A stretch of DNA of 64,000 nucleotides from Sphingomonas mali NBRC 15500 (lineage in GTDB: Bacteria; Pseudomonadota; Alphaproteobacteria; Sphingomonadales; Sphingomonadaceae): the NCBI RefSeq assembly GCF_001598415.1, contig NZ_BCYX01000004.1, forward strand, positions 124,001 through 188,000. Direction: 5' to 3'. A program made the position numbers and the translations under genes. The notes under the pieces are model-generated. The model searched no databases. It had not been told where the DNA came from and saw only the letters and a program-made list of their open reading frames with translations. Below are positions 45,867 to 54,550 of this stretch, in pieces. The first letter of the stretch is position 1, and the number at the start of each line of letters is the position of its first letter.

Positions 45867-48797
45867 CTATTTTCCCTCGGCCTGGCCGGTGCCCGATGCC
45901 ACGCCGGCGGCCATCTGTGACGGTCCGACTTCCGCCTTCCAGGCCGTCTCGTCTCGCAGATATTTCCGCGCGAGCGCCTGAATGTCCGCCGGCGTGATCG
46001 CTTCCACGTCCCTAATAAATGTGAGCGTCTGCGGAATATAATCGGGCCGGTCGACGATGAATGTCAGTTGATTGATCCACCAGCTGTTGGTGTTGAGACC
46101 GCGTCGGGCCTGCTCGACCATCGGTTCCCGGGCGCGCTTCAACTCGTCCGCGCTGATCGGTTCGCTCCGCAATTTGCTGGCGATGGCATCGACCGCCTTG
46201 AAGAATACGGGCAGCTTGTCAGGGGATGTCTGGGCTTGAAGGGCGATCATGCCATAGCCCTTGTAAGTCTCCGAGTAGCTCGACGTGACGCCCGGTGCAT
46301 AAGCGATCGCGAGGCGCTCGCGGATCTCGTCCAGCGCCCGAAGCTTCAGTACCGCGGCAAGAACCTCGATGCGGCGCGCCTCGGTGCGATCATGGACCAC
46401 GTCGGTGGTCGGCCAGGCGACATAGCCCAGGCCCTGCTCGGCGAGGCCGTTATGCGTGAACCTTAACGGAACCGGTGTCGGTGCCGGAAAATGTCGCTGA
46501 TCCGCGCCCGGGGCTGGCTGCGGAGCCAGAGGCCTGGGAGGCAAGGCACCAAATGTGCTCGCGGTGACCGCGATCGCCTTGTCGACCGTCACGTCGCCCA
46601 CCATGGTAATGTGGATGGGCCCGTTCGCGAGCAATGCCTTCAAGGCAGGCCGTTCCGTATCCATCGACCATGTCGCCAGGGTTGCGGGCGGGACGAATGC
46701 CTCGCGCTTGTCGCCACCGGCGAGTAGGGCTTTTGCCTCGAGCGAGAAGGCACCATCCGGTGTGGCGCGCCGCATCGCGAAGGCGGCCGGATAGCCGGCC
46801 TTGGCTTGGTCGAACGACTGGGAGCGATAGGCCGGATCAGTGAGATAGGCCGCCAGGACCTGCATTTCGAGCTGCAGGTCCGCGGGCCGCGTGCCGCCGC
46901 TCAACAGGAACTTGTCACCAAGGGTGGCCAATCCGGCGCCATAAACATGTCCGGTCAGCGCCCGGCTCATCTCGTCGACCGTCATCCGGCCGAGACCGCC
47001 ATCGCGCAGACCGCCGACCATGGAAGAACGCGGATCGAACCGATCGGGCGCAAAATTCTGCTCACCGCTTCCCGTCAGGATATTGATCCCGATGGAGTCC
47101 TTGGCGAACGTCGTAGGCTTCACGGTGAGCGTGACGCCATTGGCGAAGGTGACAATCGTGGTGCCCAGGTCCGAGATTTCGTGCCTGGACTGCACCATGC
47201 CGGCCTTGCCGAAATCGGTGTAGGGCCAGGCGCGTTGGACCGGTGCGGCAGGTTTGGTCACGGCGACTTCGCGCGATGTCCTCAGCGTCTCGGTTACCGC
47301 CGCTTCACCGCCATCGATCGCAACTGGCGAGACGATCGTCGCCAGCGGGCCGCCCCCGGTAAAGATCGGCCGCATGGCCTGGCTGACCGTGGAGGGGGTG
47401 AGATCCTTCACCACATCTTCGAACAGCGCCAGATCCGTCTGGGGCGACGTGAAGACCTCGTTCTCGTTGACCGAATTCAGCAGCGACGACGTCAGGCCGC
47501 GGGTATTGCGCGTCGACGCGCCGTCCACGGCGTTTTTCAGGGCTGTTCGATAAGTCGAAATCTCGCGCTGCAGTTCGGCTTCGGAAACCCCGAATTGCAC
47601 GAGGCGGCGCTGCTCCTGATCGATCGCCTCAAGGGCCTGTTTCCATTTGCCGGGAATGAACGAGGCGACGAGATTGGCGACACGGACGCTTCGCAGAAGG
47701 TTGGCATCGGCTGCATTTGCATTGAGGAACGGCGCCTTGTCTGTTCGGGAAAGCTCCTCCAGGCGACGATTCAGAACAGCCAACCCCAATTGTTCGATCA
47801 AATCGTCGCGGCGTTTGGCGACACTGTCCGGCGTCAGGTCGGGCGCCTTGGTCCACGACAGCGAAACCGTGGACGAGACACCTGGCTCGACAAGGATATT
47901 GGTCTCCTGGGCATGGACGGCGACCTTTCCGAGATCGGGTTCCGGCCCATCAGCAGCCTTGGGCTGCCAATCGCCGAACACCTTGCGGATCTTGGCCTCC
48001 ATCGCATCGACATCGAAATCGCCGACCGCCACGACCGTCGCACGCGACGGCCTGTAATAGGCGTTGTAGAATTCGACGAAGCGGTCGCGTGGCGCCGTGT
48101 CGATGATCTTCATGTCACCGATCGGGAAGCGATCAGCGACCTTTTGTCCTTTTGCCAGAATGTGAAACTGCTTCTGCGAGACGCGCAAAGACGGCGAATT
48201 GCGCAGCCGCTCCTCGCCACGGATCACGCCGCGCTCGTCAACGATATCGTCCTGGTCCATCGTCGCTTCGGACACCTGCTCCCGCAGGACATGCAGGCCG
48301 GTATCGATCGTCAGATCGTCGGAGCGCGGCAGTTCGAGCTGATAGAACGTCTGATCGAAACTCGTGGCGGCGTTGAGATCGGCCCCGAAGGCGAGACCCA
48401 GCCGTTCGAGGATCGCGATCAAATCATTTTTGGGAATATGCGTCGTTCCATTGAACGCCATATGTTCCATGAAATGGGCGAGCCCGAGTTGATCCTCTTT
48501 CTCCATCAACGAGCCGGCGTCGATCCGGATACGCAGCGATGCCTGACCCGGGGGCGTGGCGTTGTGCAGGATGGCGAACCGCATGCCGTTAGGAAGAGTC
48601 CCGAACCGTACGGCGCTGTCAGCGGGCACGTCGCTTGCCGCCTGAGCCCATGGCCGGGACGGGGCCTGAGCCGGCGTTTCGATCTGCGCGGCCACGCGCC
48701 CAGGCGTAGTGGGCCGGCTCGTTGCCGGGGACATGGCAAGGAAACCGGACGAGGAAACGGTAACCATCAACAGCAGTCGACGCGATAAAGTCATCAA
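45867..48797 (-). CDS. M16-family zinc metallopeptidase (PqqL-like), secreted
   Basis: 976 residues with an N-terminal signal-like segment. The inverted zinc motif HFMEH lies near residue 108 and is followed by the M16 pattern MAFNGTTHIPKN. The protein has the two-copy organisation of M16 repeats, of which the second is normally inactive. It should digest peptides in the periplasm. It precedes the FecI/FecR/TonB genes in the same direction, so it may supply or process peptides for the receptor. Confidence 0.92.
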   Translation of the reverse strand: MMTLSRRLLLMVTVSSSGFLAMSPATSRPTTPGRVAAQIETPAQAPSRPWAQAASDVPADSAVRFGTLPNGMRFAILHNATPPGQASLRIRIDAGSLMEKEDQLGLAHFMEHMAFNGTTHIPKNDLIAILERLGLAFGADLNAATSFDQTFYQLELPRSDDLTIDTGLHVLREQVSEATMDQDDIVDERGVIRGEERLRNSPSLRVSQKQFHILAKGQKVADRFPIGDMKIIDTAPRDRFVEFYNAYYRPSRATVVAVGDFDVDAMEAKIRKVFGDWQPKAADGPEPDLGKVAVHAQETNILVEPGVSSTVSLSWTKAPDLTPDSVAKRRDDLIEQLGLAVLNRRLEELSRTDKAPFLNANAADANLLRSVRVANLVASFIPGKWKQALEAIDQEQRRLVQFGVSEAELQREISTYRTALKNAVDGASTRNTRGLTSSLLNSVNENEVFTSPQTDLALFEDVVKDLTPSTVSQAMRPIFTGGGPLATIVSPVAIDGGEAAVTETLRTSREVAVTKPAAPVQRAWPYTDFGKAGMVQSRHEISDLGTTIVTFANGVTLTVKPTTFAKDSIGINILTGSGEQNFAPDRFDPRSSMVGGLRDGGLGRMTVDEMSRALTGHVYGAGLATLGDKFLLSGGTRPADLQLEMQVLAAYLTDPAYRSQSFDQAKAGYPAAFAMRRATPDGAFSLEAKALLAGGDKREAFVPPATLATWSMDTERPALKALLANGPIHITMVGDVTVDKAIAVTASTFGALPPRPLAPQPAPGADQRHFPAPTPVPLRFTHNGLAEQGLGYVAWPTTDVVHDRTEARRIEVLAAVLKLRALDEIRERLAIAYAPGVTSSYSETYKGYGMIALQAQTSPDKLPVFFKAVDAIASKLRSEPISADELKRAREPMVEQARRGLNTNSWWINQLTFIVDRPDYIPQTLTFIRDVEAITPADIQALARKYLRDETAWKAEVGPSQMAAGVASGTGQAEGK

Positions 48798-49326
48798 AAA
48801 AGCCCTTCTGATCGGCTCGCCCTCTCAATTCGGATCGAGGTGCGCGCAGTCGGGGCAGTCCGCGACCACCCTCCCGTGACGAGAGACGTACGACCGGAAT
48901 AAATCCTCCACCGCGCGATGAAGAGCGACGCGATGCGTCGTGATTTCGCCAATATCCAGGAAGCTGCCCTCACCTATGAAGACCTCCTTCACTGCCGCGT
49001 CACCCGATGGGGCATCGAGTCATGCCAGGGTGAATCCTCCTCATATGTCCGATCCCGAGATGCGAGATTGGAACCGTGGACCGACCTATCCGTGGAACCA
49101 GTCGGGAATGCGCCACGGCCCTTCGAGCAGCGCGACACTCCCCCCCCTTCAACAGGCACGGGCTAGCGTCCCGGCACCGTCCAAGGGCATGATTACTTTT
49201 GTCGCGCTCCATCCGATGATCGGATGTCCGCCTCTGTGTCCCGGCTGCGCAACATGCGCCTACGCCTTTGACCTTTCGGCGTGGAAGTGACGCCGAACGC
49301 CCGACCGAAAGCCGGCGGGCGCAGCC
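48798..49326. other. 529-base region between the M16 peptidase and the ABM gene
   Basis: No convincing gene. A plus-strand frame 48940-49290 and a minus-strand frame 49000-49212 are open but have no recognisable family, and their composition is not gene-like. A hairpin with matching halves lies around 49260-49310. The M16 promoter, of unknown type, must lie in its left part. Confidence 0.4.
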
Positions 49327-49641
49327 TCAATCCCGCGTCGCCGCCCTAATCAGGTCGGCCAGGACATCCACCTGCCGGATCGTCGGCGGCTCAGCGAGCA
49401 AAGCCTCGGCATGGTCCATAAGCGCGGCCGCGATCGGACCGTTCAGATGCGCCGCTCGACCGGTTTCGTCGGCAAAGCTATCGAAGATGCCGAACCGCTC
49501 CTCGTCGAAGCGCAACGCGAACCACACTAGGGTTTCGGGCTCGGCGGCGGCCGCCTCGCGTGCGCCTGCGAGGAAAGCAGCCACCTCCCCGCCCTTGCCC
49601 GGTCTGGCCTTCAACTCGACGAACAATCCGACACGATTCAT
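49327..49641 (-). CDS. Antibiotic biosynthesis monooxygenase (ABM)-family protein
   Basis: 104 residues with VGLFVELKARPGKGGEVAAFL at the start and VWFALRFDEERFGIFDSF in the middle, typical of the small dimeric ABM fold (YgiN-type). Its substrate may be quinols, but this is uncertain. ATG at 49641 has GAGGAG upstream. A GTAACC-N16-CGAA promoter lies about 110 bases upstream, placing it in the island regulon. Confidence 0.85.
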   Translation of the reverse strand: MNRVGLFVELKARPGKGGEVAAFLAGAREAAAAEPETLVWFALRFDEERFGIFDSFADETGRAAHLNGPIAAALMDHAEALLAEPPTIRQVDVLADLIRAATRD

Positions 49642-49752
49642 ACGCTATCTCCTCACCATCACGGTTCCCGCACCGCGGCCAACGCGATGACGACCAACGG
49701 GCGGCCATGACTGGCACCGGAACCGACCACGCAGAATACGCGGCACATGTAG

Positions 49753-49778
49753 TTCGTCCGCGATGTCGTGCCGGTTAC
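49753..49778 (-). promoter_or_regulatory. SigF-type promoter for the ABM gene
   Basis: On the minus strand GTAACC-N16-CGAA: GTAACC at 49778-49773 and CGAA at 49756-49753. It is 111 bases before the ATG at 49641 and is divergent from the ccdA promoter. I recall GTAACC-N16-CGAA as the SigF promoter of Caulobacter. Confidence 0.82.
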
Positions 49779-49817
49779 ATCGCGAGGGCTAGGAAAAGCC
49801 TCAGGCAGGAACGCGCT

Positions 49818-49843
49818 GTAACCACGCCGCCCGTTGCGGCGAA
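49818..49843 (+). promoter_or_regulatory. SigF-type promoter for ccdA
   Basis: GTAACC at 49818-49823, 16-base spacer, CGAA at 49840-49843, on the plus strand, 108 bases before the ccdA ATG. It supports the late ccdA start, since the in-frame extension to 49834 overlaps the promoter. Confidence 0.83.
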
Positions 49844-49950
49844 GACACCGTCACTACGGCCTTTTGCCGTCCCTGATAAAGATCGGTCCTCCTCGCCATG
49901 TCCCGTTCCTGTGCTTGCCCTTCTCCAGCCGCCGCCCGGCGTATCGGGCG

Positions 49951-50673
49951 ATGAGCGCGCTCAATCCGGTACTCGCCTTCGCAGCCGGCGCCCTCACCAT
50001 CCTGTCGCCGTGCGTGCTGCCCCTGGTTCCGATCGTCCTGGCGAGCGCGGCCCAGAAACACCGTCTGGCACCGCTCGCGCTGTCCGTCGGTCTCGTGGCA
50101 TCGTTCACGCTCACCGGGGTCCTGATCGCGGCGCTTGGCGCGACACTTGGCATCGACAGCGACCTGGTACGGCTGGCCGGGGCGGTCCTGCTCATCGTGA
50201 TCGGCCTCGTGCTCCTGGTGCCGCTTCTGCGTCGGCTCGGCGAGAGGGGGGCGGCACCGATCGCACGGTGGGCGGGCGAGCGTCAGGCGGCCCTCGAGCG
50301 GTTCGGTCTGGCAGGCCAGGCCGCGATCGGCGCGCTGCTCGGGCTCGTCTGGAGCCCCTGTGTCGGCCCGACCCTTGGCGCCGCGACCGTGCTCGCCGCC
50401 CAAGGGCGTGATCTTGGCGGCGTCCTCTTGGTCATGGCGTCCTTCGGACTCGGCATCGCCTCCGTCCTGCTCGCGCTGGCGCTCAGCGCGCGGACGCTCC
50501 TCAACCGCTGGCGCGGCCGTTTGATGGAGGCTGGCGACCGCGGCCGGAAGACACTCGGCGTCCTGGTCCTGCTCGTCGGGCTTATGATCGTCACCGGTGC
50601 CGACCATTGGGTCGAAGGCGTCGTCCTCGATACGGCACCGCCCTGGCTGACGAGCATCGCGACCTCCGTATGA
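49951..50673 (+). CDS. ccdA: CcdA-like cytochrome c biogenesis / thiol electron transfer membrane protein
   Basis: 240 residues, about six transmembrane segments. The redox cysteines are in ILSPCVLPLVPI in the first segment and VWSPCVGPTLGA near the middle. CcdA moves electrons from cytoplasmic thioredoxin to periplasmic thiol proteins. ATG at 49951 starts the typical MSALNPVLAF. A possible partner is the secreted thioredoxin-like protein at 56089. It precedes a sigma/NrsF pair and has its own SigF-type promoter. Confidence 0.9.
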   Translation: MSALNPVLAFAAGALTILSPCVLPLVPIVLASAAQKHRLAPLALSVGLVASFTLTGVLIAALGATLGIDSDLVRLAGAVLLIVIGLVLLVPLLRRLGERGAAPIARWAGERQAALERFGLAGQAAIGALLGLVWSPCVGPTLGAATVLAAQGRDLGGVLLVMASFGLGIASVLLALALSARTLLNRWRGRLMEAGDRGRKTLGVLVLLVGLMIVTGADHWVEGVVLDTAPPWLTSIATSV

Positions 50674-50704
50674 TCGCGCCAAGCCGAGATTTCCATGCGC
50701 ATGT

Positions 50705-50730
50705 GTAACCAAGCGCGCCGACCGCACGAA
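50705..50730 (+). promoter_or_regulatory. SigF-type promoter for the first sigma/NrsF pair
   Basis: GTAACC at 50705-50710, 16 bases, CGAA at 50727-50730. A transcript would begin near 50737, so the sigma gene cannot start at the ATG at 50695. Autoregulation of the sigma gene is implied. Confidence 0.85.
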
Positions 50731-50787
50731 TGGATGGGCGTGTCGCCAACTCCCCGCCCCCATCCGCCACGCCCGGCCGCCGAGATC

Positions 50788-51345
50788 GTGAGGCTGCACA
50801 CGACGCCCGCGGACGGGACCGAGGATGAATGGGGGGCGCTGATGGCGGCTGCGCACGCCGGCCATGCCGCCGCGTATCGACGCCTGCTCGACGACCTGCG
50901 CAAATGGCTCGGTCGCTTCTATGCCCGCCGCCTGCCCCCGAGCATGGTCGAAGACGCGGTCCAGGATACGCTTGTCGCGATCCATGAGAAGCGCCACACC
51001 TATGATCCGCAGCGCCCTTTCAAACCGTGGCTGATGGCGGTCGCGCGTTACAAATGGATCGATCGGCTGCGCGCGATGGGCCGGCATGGCACCGAGGCGT
51101 TGCCTGACGACATCGCGGTCGACGACCATGAGAGTAGCGTGACCAGCCAGGTCGTGCTGCAGCATCTCATGGCCGAGCTCAAGCCTGCCCAGGCCGAGGC
51201 GATCCGGCTCGTCAAGATCGAAGGCTATTCCGTCGCCGAGGCGTCCGCGCGGACTGGACAGTCGGACTCGCTGATCAAGGTCAACATCCATCGCGGCCTC
51301 GCCCGGCTCGCGGCCATCGTCCAGAGTCGGCCCGATGCCGAGTGA
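50788..51345 (+). CDS. sigF: ECF sigma factor, SigF-like, first copy
   Basis: 185 residues. Region 2 is visible in FYARRLPPSMVEDAVQDTLVAIHEKRHTYD and FKPWLMAVARYKWIDRLRA; region 4 in GYSVAEASARTGQSDSLIKVNIHRGLARL. The start is uncertain. A GTG at 50788 lies ten residues before TEDEW, which lines up with DEDEL of the second copy at 62892. The start must be downstream of the promoter at 50705. The stop overlaps the next gene by 11 bases. Confidence 0.88.
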   Translation: MRLHTTPADGTEDEWGALMAAAHAGHAAAYRRLLDDLRKWLGRFYARRLPPSMVEDAVQDTLVAIHEKRHTYDPQRPFKPWLMAVARYKWIDRLRAMGRHGTEALPDDIAVDDHESSVTSQVVLQHLMAELKPAQAEAIRLVKIEGYSVAEASARTGQSDSLIKVNIHRGLARLAAIVQSRPDAE

Positions 51346-51976
51346 TCTCCTGATTGACCGGCTGGTCGACGGCCTTCGCCCGACGCGCCGTCCCGCAACG
51401 CTGCGTCAGGGCGCGGTGCTTCTGGCGCTGGCGGGCGTCGAGCTGGCCGGCTTCCTGTCGCTCGGCACCCTTCGCCCCGATATCGCCACCGCGGCGGGGC
51501 TGTCCGTATTCTGGTGGAAGATGGGCGGCCTCGCGTCGCTGGCGCTCGCCGCCACGACCGTCGCACTACGCTCGTTCGACCCGCTGTCCTCGCCCAGGAG
51601 TGAGCTTCGGCGCTGGATGGCGGTGCTCGCCGGCGTGTTCGTGCTTGGCTGGGTCCTTGACGCCGGGAGCCAACCGGGACTGGGGCTCGGCGCGCGGCTG
51701 ATGTGGCAGATGGGGATCGAGTGCCTGACGGTCATGACGATCCTGTCGACCCCGCTCGTGCTCGCGCTGCTGCTGATGATGCGGCGGGGCGCCCCGACCG
51801 ACCTCGGCGCGAGCGCGACCGCGGCCGGCGCGGCGGCGGCAACCGCCGGCGCCTTCATCTTCGCCTTCCATTGCCCGAGTGACGACCCCTTCTACATCGT
51901 CTTCTGGTACACGCTTGGCTGCGGCGCGATCACGATGCTCTCGCGCGCGCTGCTCCCGCGTCTCGCGCGCTGGTAG
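51335..51976 (+). CDS. nrsF: NrsF-like (DUF1109) membrane anti-sigma factor, first copy
   Basis: 213 residues with about six transmembrane segments. Conserved cysteines are visible in MGIECLTVM and FAFHCPSDDP, the two positions that I recall as necessary for metal release in Caulobacter NrsF. It should bind the sigma factor whose gene it overlaps, and release it on heavy metal or thiol stress. Start ATG at 51335. Confidence 0.88.
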   Translation: MPSDLLIDRLVDGLRPTRRPATLRQGAVLLALAGVELAGFLSLGTLRPDIATAAGLSVFWWKMGGLASLALAATTVALRSFDPLSSPRSELRRWMAVLAGVFVLGWVLDAGSQPGLGLGARLMWQMGIECLTVMTILSTPLVLALLLMMRRGAPTDLGASATAAGAAAATAGAFIFAFHCPSDDPFYIVFWYTLGCGAITMLSRALLPRLARW

Positions 51977-52105
51977 CACGACCCTCGCCCCAACAGCCCG
52001 GCCAGGGGAACGGCCGCACGGGTCAGCGGCGCTGACCCGTCCTCCGCCGGTTATCTTGCCTTTTTCGCTCCCCTGTCCGCCGTGTAGCAGGCAGGGGATG
52101 GCGCA

Positions 52106-52142
52106 TGAAAAACCGCCCGCCGGCACAAGGCCGACGGGCGGT
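52106..52142 (-). terminator. Rho-independent terminator after the 6-Cys precursor gene
   Basis: On the minus strand a 13-bp stem (ACCGCCCGTCGGC with GCCGGCGGGCGGT, one G-T pair) with a 5-base loop is followed by five T. It ends transcription of the gene at 52186-52461 after 44 bases. The remainder of 51977-52105 shows no gene. Confidence 0.8.
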
Positions 52143-52185
52143 TCGTATGCCTGGTCCGGCCGTCCCGGATCGAACGGCCCGACGC

Positions 52186-52461
52186 TCAGCCGGCCTTCGG
52201 GGTCAGGCTGCCGCCCTGCGCCTTGCAGGCCTTGGCGGAGAGGTCCTTGAAGCCCTGGCCCTTGCAGTCATTCTGGCCCTTGCAGTCGTGCGTGCCCGAC
52301 TTGCAGTCCGACTCGCCCTTGCACGAATTCACGCCGTAGCAGGGCTGGACCTTGGCCGCCTTGGCGCCGGCCGCATGCGCCGGCGCGGTCGTAGCGAGGC
52401 CCGACAGGGCGAGCATGGCGGCGGCGGAGGCGATAGCGGCACCGGTCTTGAAGGTCTTCAT
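52186..52461 (-). CDS. bufA2: Bufferin-type precursor peptide with six Cys (BufA2-like)
   Basis: 91 residues: a signal peptide ending at AHAAG and a mature part with six cysteines, PCYGVNSCKG, ESDCKS, THDCKG, QNDCKG and AKACKA. The Cys-Lys-Gly spacing is that of the recently named bufferin family with 6 or 12 Cys, in which Cys residues are converted by an MNIO enzyme into copper-binding groups. ATG at 52461 has CAGGAG upstream. Divergent from the 4-Cys precursor gene; own SigF-type promoter and terminator. Confidence 0.85.
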   Translation of the reverse strand: MKTFKTGAAIASAAAMLALSGLATTAPAHAAGAKAAKVQPCYGVNSCKGESDCKSGTHDCKGQNDCKGQGFKDLSAKACKAQGGSLTPKAG

Positions 52462-52510
52462 GGAAATGCTCCTGAGAAAAGGATGGGTTTTGCCAAGTGG
52501 CACGGACCTT

Positions 52511-52536
52511 TTCGTCAGCCTCTCGCCCCCGGTTAC
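52511..52536 (-). promoter_or_regulatory. SigF-type promoter for the 6-Cys precursor gene
   Basis: Minus strand GTAACC (52536-52531), 16 bases, CGAA (52514-52511). It is 50 bases from the ATG at 52461 and back-to-back with the promoter for the 4-Cys precursor. Confidence 0.86.
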
Positions 52537-52571
52537 AGCAGGCCGGGAAAACTCTTTTCGATGGTCACCCT

Positions 52572-52597
52572 GTAACCCGATCGGGCGCTCGAGCGGA
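52572..52597 (+). promoter_or_regulatory. SigF-type promoter for the bufA1-bufB1-bufC1-DoxX operon
   Basis: GTAACC at 52572-52577, 16 bases, then CGGA at 52594-52597, one base off the CGAA seen at other sites. It lies 102 bases before the ATG at 52699. Confidence 0.78.
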
Positions 52598-52698
52598 CCT
52601 GCTCTCGTGGTCCGATTTCATCTGCCTCCCGGATCACCGTGCGACGGCCGGCATGCCGGACCGTCGCACGTGAGGTGGAACGTGAAAGGAGATGTCCC

Positions 52699-52977
52699 AT
52701 GAGCAACCGTGCAACCACCGCGCTCAGCACCCTGCTGCTCGCCTCGCTTGCCGCCGGCGCCGCCACTGCGGCCCATGCCCAGGCGAGCAAGCCGATGGAA
52801 AAATGCTACGGCATCGCCAAGGCCGGCAAGAACGACTGCAAGGCCGGGGCCGGCACGACCTGCGCCGGAACCTCGAAGGTCGATTATCAGAAGGACGCCT
52901 GGAAGCTCGTGCCGGCCGGCACCTGCGCCAAGATCAAAACACCCAAGGGCTATGGCTCCCTCACGCCCGGGGCGTGA
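52699..52977 (+). CDS. bufA1: DUF2282 bufferin precursor peptide, four Cys (BufA1)
   Basis: 92 residues: a signal peptide ending at AHAQ and a mature part with four cysteines, [19 protein letters not shown] and AGTC, the DUF2282 pattern. In Caulobacter these are substrates of a DUF692 enzyme, and the modified peptide binds copper. ATG at 52699 has AAAGGAGA upstream. It is the first gene of bufA1-bufB1-bufC1-doxX; the next gene follows after nine bases. Confidence 0.9.
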   Translation: MSNRATTALSTLLLASLAAGAATAAHAQASKPMEKCYGIAKAGKNDCKAGAGTTCAGTSKVDYQKDAWKLVPAGTCAKIKTPKGYGSLTPGA

Positions 52978-52986
52978 GAGGCGGCC

Positions 52987-53823
52987 ATGACCATGATGAC
53001 CGCAGGCCTGGGCTTCAAGCTCGAGCATCTCGACGAGGCGCTGACGGCGCGGGACCCGGGCCTGTGGTTCGAGGTCCATGCCGAGAACTACATGGTGGAC
53101 GGAGGTCCGCGGCTCAGGGCGCTCCAGGCGCTGGCCGAGCGCTTTCCGCTCTCTCTGCACGGCGTCGGCCTGTCGCTGGCGTCGGTCGAGCCGCCGCCGC
53201 ACGAGCACCTGCAGCGGCTGCGGCAGCTCGCCGACCTGATCGGCCCGGCGGCGATGTCGGACCATCTGGCCTGGCAGCGATGGGAGGGCGCCCATCACGC
53301 AGACTTCCTCCCGTTTCCGCGGACGCGCGAGGCGCTGGACATCACCGCCGGCAATGTCGCACGCGTGCAGGACGCGCTGGGCCGCCCGTTGATGGTCGAG
53401 AACCCGTCGCTTTATGTCGACCTGCCGGGCCATGAGCTCGACGAGGCCGACTTCCTGGCGGAACTCACCAGGCGCACCGGCTGCGGCCTGCTCGTCGACG
53501 TCAACAACATCTTCGTCAGCGCGTCTAACCTCCGCTTTTCGGCGGAAGCGCGGATCGACGCGATCCCCGGGTCGCTGGTCGGCGAAATCCACCTCGCCGG
53601 CCACCGCCCCGACCCTGATCCGGCCAGCGGCCTCCTCATCGACAGTCACGATGCGCCGGTATCCGATCCGGTATGGAGCCTCTACCGCCGGCTGATCGCG
53701 CGGATCGGCGCGCGCCCGACCCTGATCGAGCGCGATGACGACATCCCGGCTTTTGCCGAGTTGATGCTCGAGCGCGACCGCGCGCATCGCCTCTTAGACG
53801 AGCCGGTCAGCGCCGATGCTTGA
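52987..53823 (+). CDS. bufB1: DUF692 (MNIO) iron enzyme BufB1
   Basis: 278 residues, a TIM-barrel multinuclear non-heme iron oxidase. Likely metal ligands are visible in LHGVGLSL, MSDHLAW, VENPSLY, LVDVNNIFVS, EIHLAGH, DSHDAPVSD and LIERDDDIP. It should oxidise cysteines of the adjacent precursor BufA1. Start ATG at 52987. It overlaps bufC1 by eight bases. Confidence 0.92.
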   Translation: MTMMTAGLGFKLEHLDEALTARDPGLWFEVHAENYMVDGGPRLRALQALAERFPLSLHGVGLSLASVEPPPHEHLQRLRQLADLIGPAAMSDHLAWQRWEGAHHADFLPFPRTREALDITAGNVARVQDALGRPLMVENPSLYVDLPGHELDEADFLAELTRRTGCGLLVDVNNIFVSASNLRFSAEARIDAIPGSLVGEIHLAGHRPDPDPASGLLIDSHDAPVSDPVWSLYRRLIARIGARPTLIERDDDIPAFAELMLERDRAHRLLDEPVSADA

Positions 53824-54550
53824 CGCCCAGTCCTTCCAGCGGGCTTTCGCGGGCCTGCTCGCGGCGCCCGACAAGGCGCCTGACCCGGCGATCCGGCGAG
53901 CGCTGACGATCCACCGCAACACCGCGAGCAAGGCGGCGCGTGACGCGCTGCTCGCCAATTATCCGGTCACGGCGGCGCTGGTCGGCGAGGCGCCGTTCGC
54001 TGCCTGCGCCGCCTCCTATGTCGAGATGGCGCCCCCGCGCGAGGCGCGGCTGTGCTGCTATGGCGATCGCTTCGCGCCCTTCGTGGAGGCCTGGGTGCCG
54101 TTCGCCGAGGCGCCGTATCTCGGCGCCGTGGCGGCGCTCGAACGCCTGGTCACCGAAGCGCTGTTCGCGAAAGACATGGCGACGCTCGACCCGGCGGCGC
54201 TGACGGAAGGCATCGATACGGATGCGCGACTGCAGCGCCATCCGGCGACCCGCACCCTGCGAGCGGCAAGCCCGGCCGCGAGCCTGTGGCTCGCCCATCA
54301 GTCGGATGCTCATCCGGACGCGCTCGAGACCGTGCATTGGCGACCGGAGATCATCCTCGTCACCCGCCCGGCCGACGCGGTTGAGATCCGGGTGATCGAC
54401 CAGCCGACATACGCATTCCTCGCCGGTGCGACCCTCGCACGCGCCGCGGGGCATGCCGCCGCGGCCGGCGGCGACGTCGCGACCATCTTCGCCTCCCTCC
54501 TCATCGCCGGCGCCTTCGCCGCGCGCGCCTCCCAAGGAGCACGTCCATGA
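53816..54550 (+). CDS. bufC1: DUF2063 partner protein BufC1
   Basis: 244 residues. The N-terminal DUF2063 part shows [12 protein letters not shown] and [29 protein letters not shown]. It is the DNA-binding-like partner protein, thought to present the precursor to its DUF692 enzyme. It overlaps bufB1 by eight bases and the DoxX gene by four (ATGA), so the genes are coupled. Confidence 0.9.
   Translation: MLDAQSFQRAFAGLLAAPDKAPDPAIRRALTIHRNTASKAARDALLANYPVTAALVGEAPFAACAASYVEMAPPREARLCCYGDRFAPFVEAWVPFAEAPYLGAVAALERLVTEALFAKDMATLDPAALTEGIDTDARLQRHPATRTLRAASPAASLWLAHQSDAHPDALETVHWRPEIILVTRPADAVEIRVIDQPTYAFLAGATLARAAGHAAAAGGDVATIFASLLIAGAFAARASQGARP

Noticed and set aside
46806-48788. 660-codon frame on the plus strand
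   Set aside because: Antisense to the M16 peptidase; no protein-like composition and no domain.
48752-48790. GTAACC near the start of the M16 peptidase gene
   Set aside because: GCGA and not CGAA follows at the 16-base distance, and it lies in coding sequence on the wrong strand to serve a gene.
48918-49290. Frames of 82 and 116 codons between the M16 and ABM genes
   Set aside because: No Shine-Dalgarno that decides a start, no recognised family, and the two frames overlap each other.
35812-49326. Second attachment site (direct repeat of the tRNA 3' end) at the right end of the recombinase island
   Set aside because: I did not find the 15-base sequence again in this stretch by eye, so I cannot place a right border. 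A tool search would be needed.
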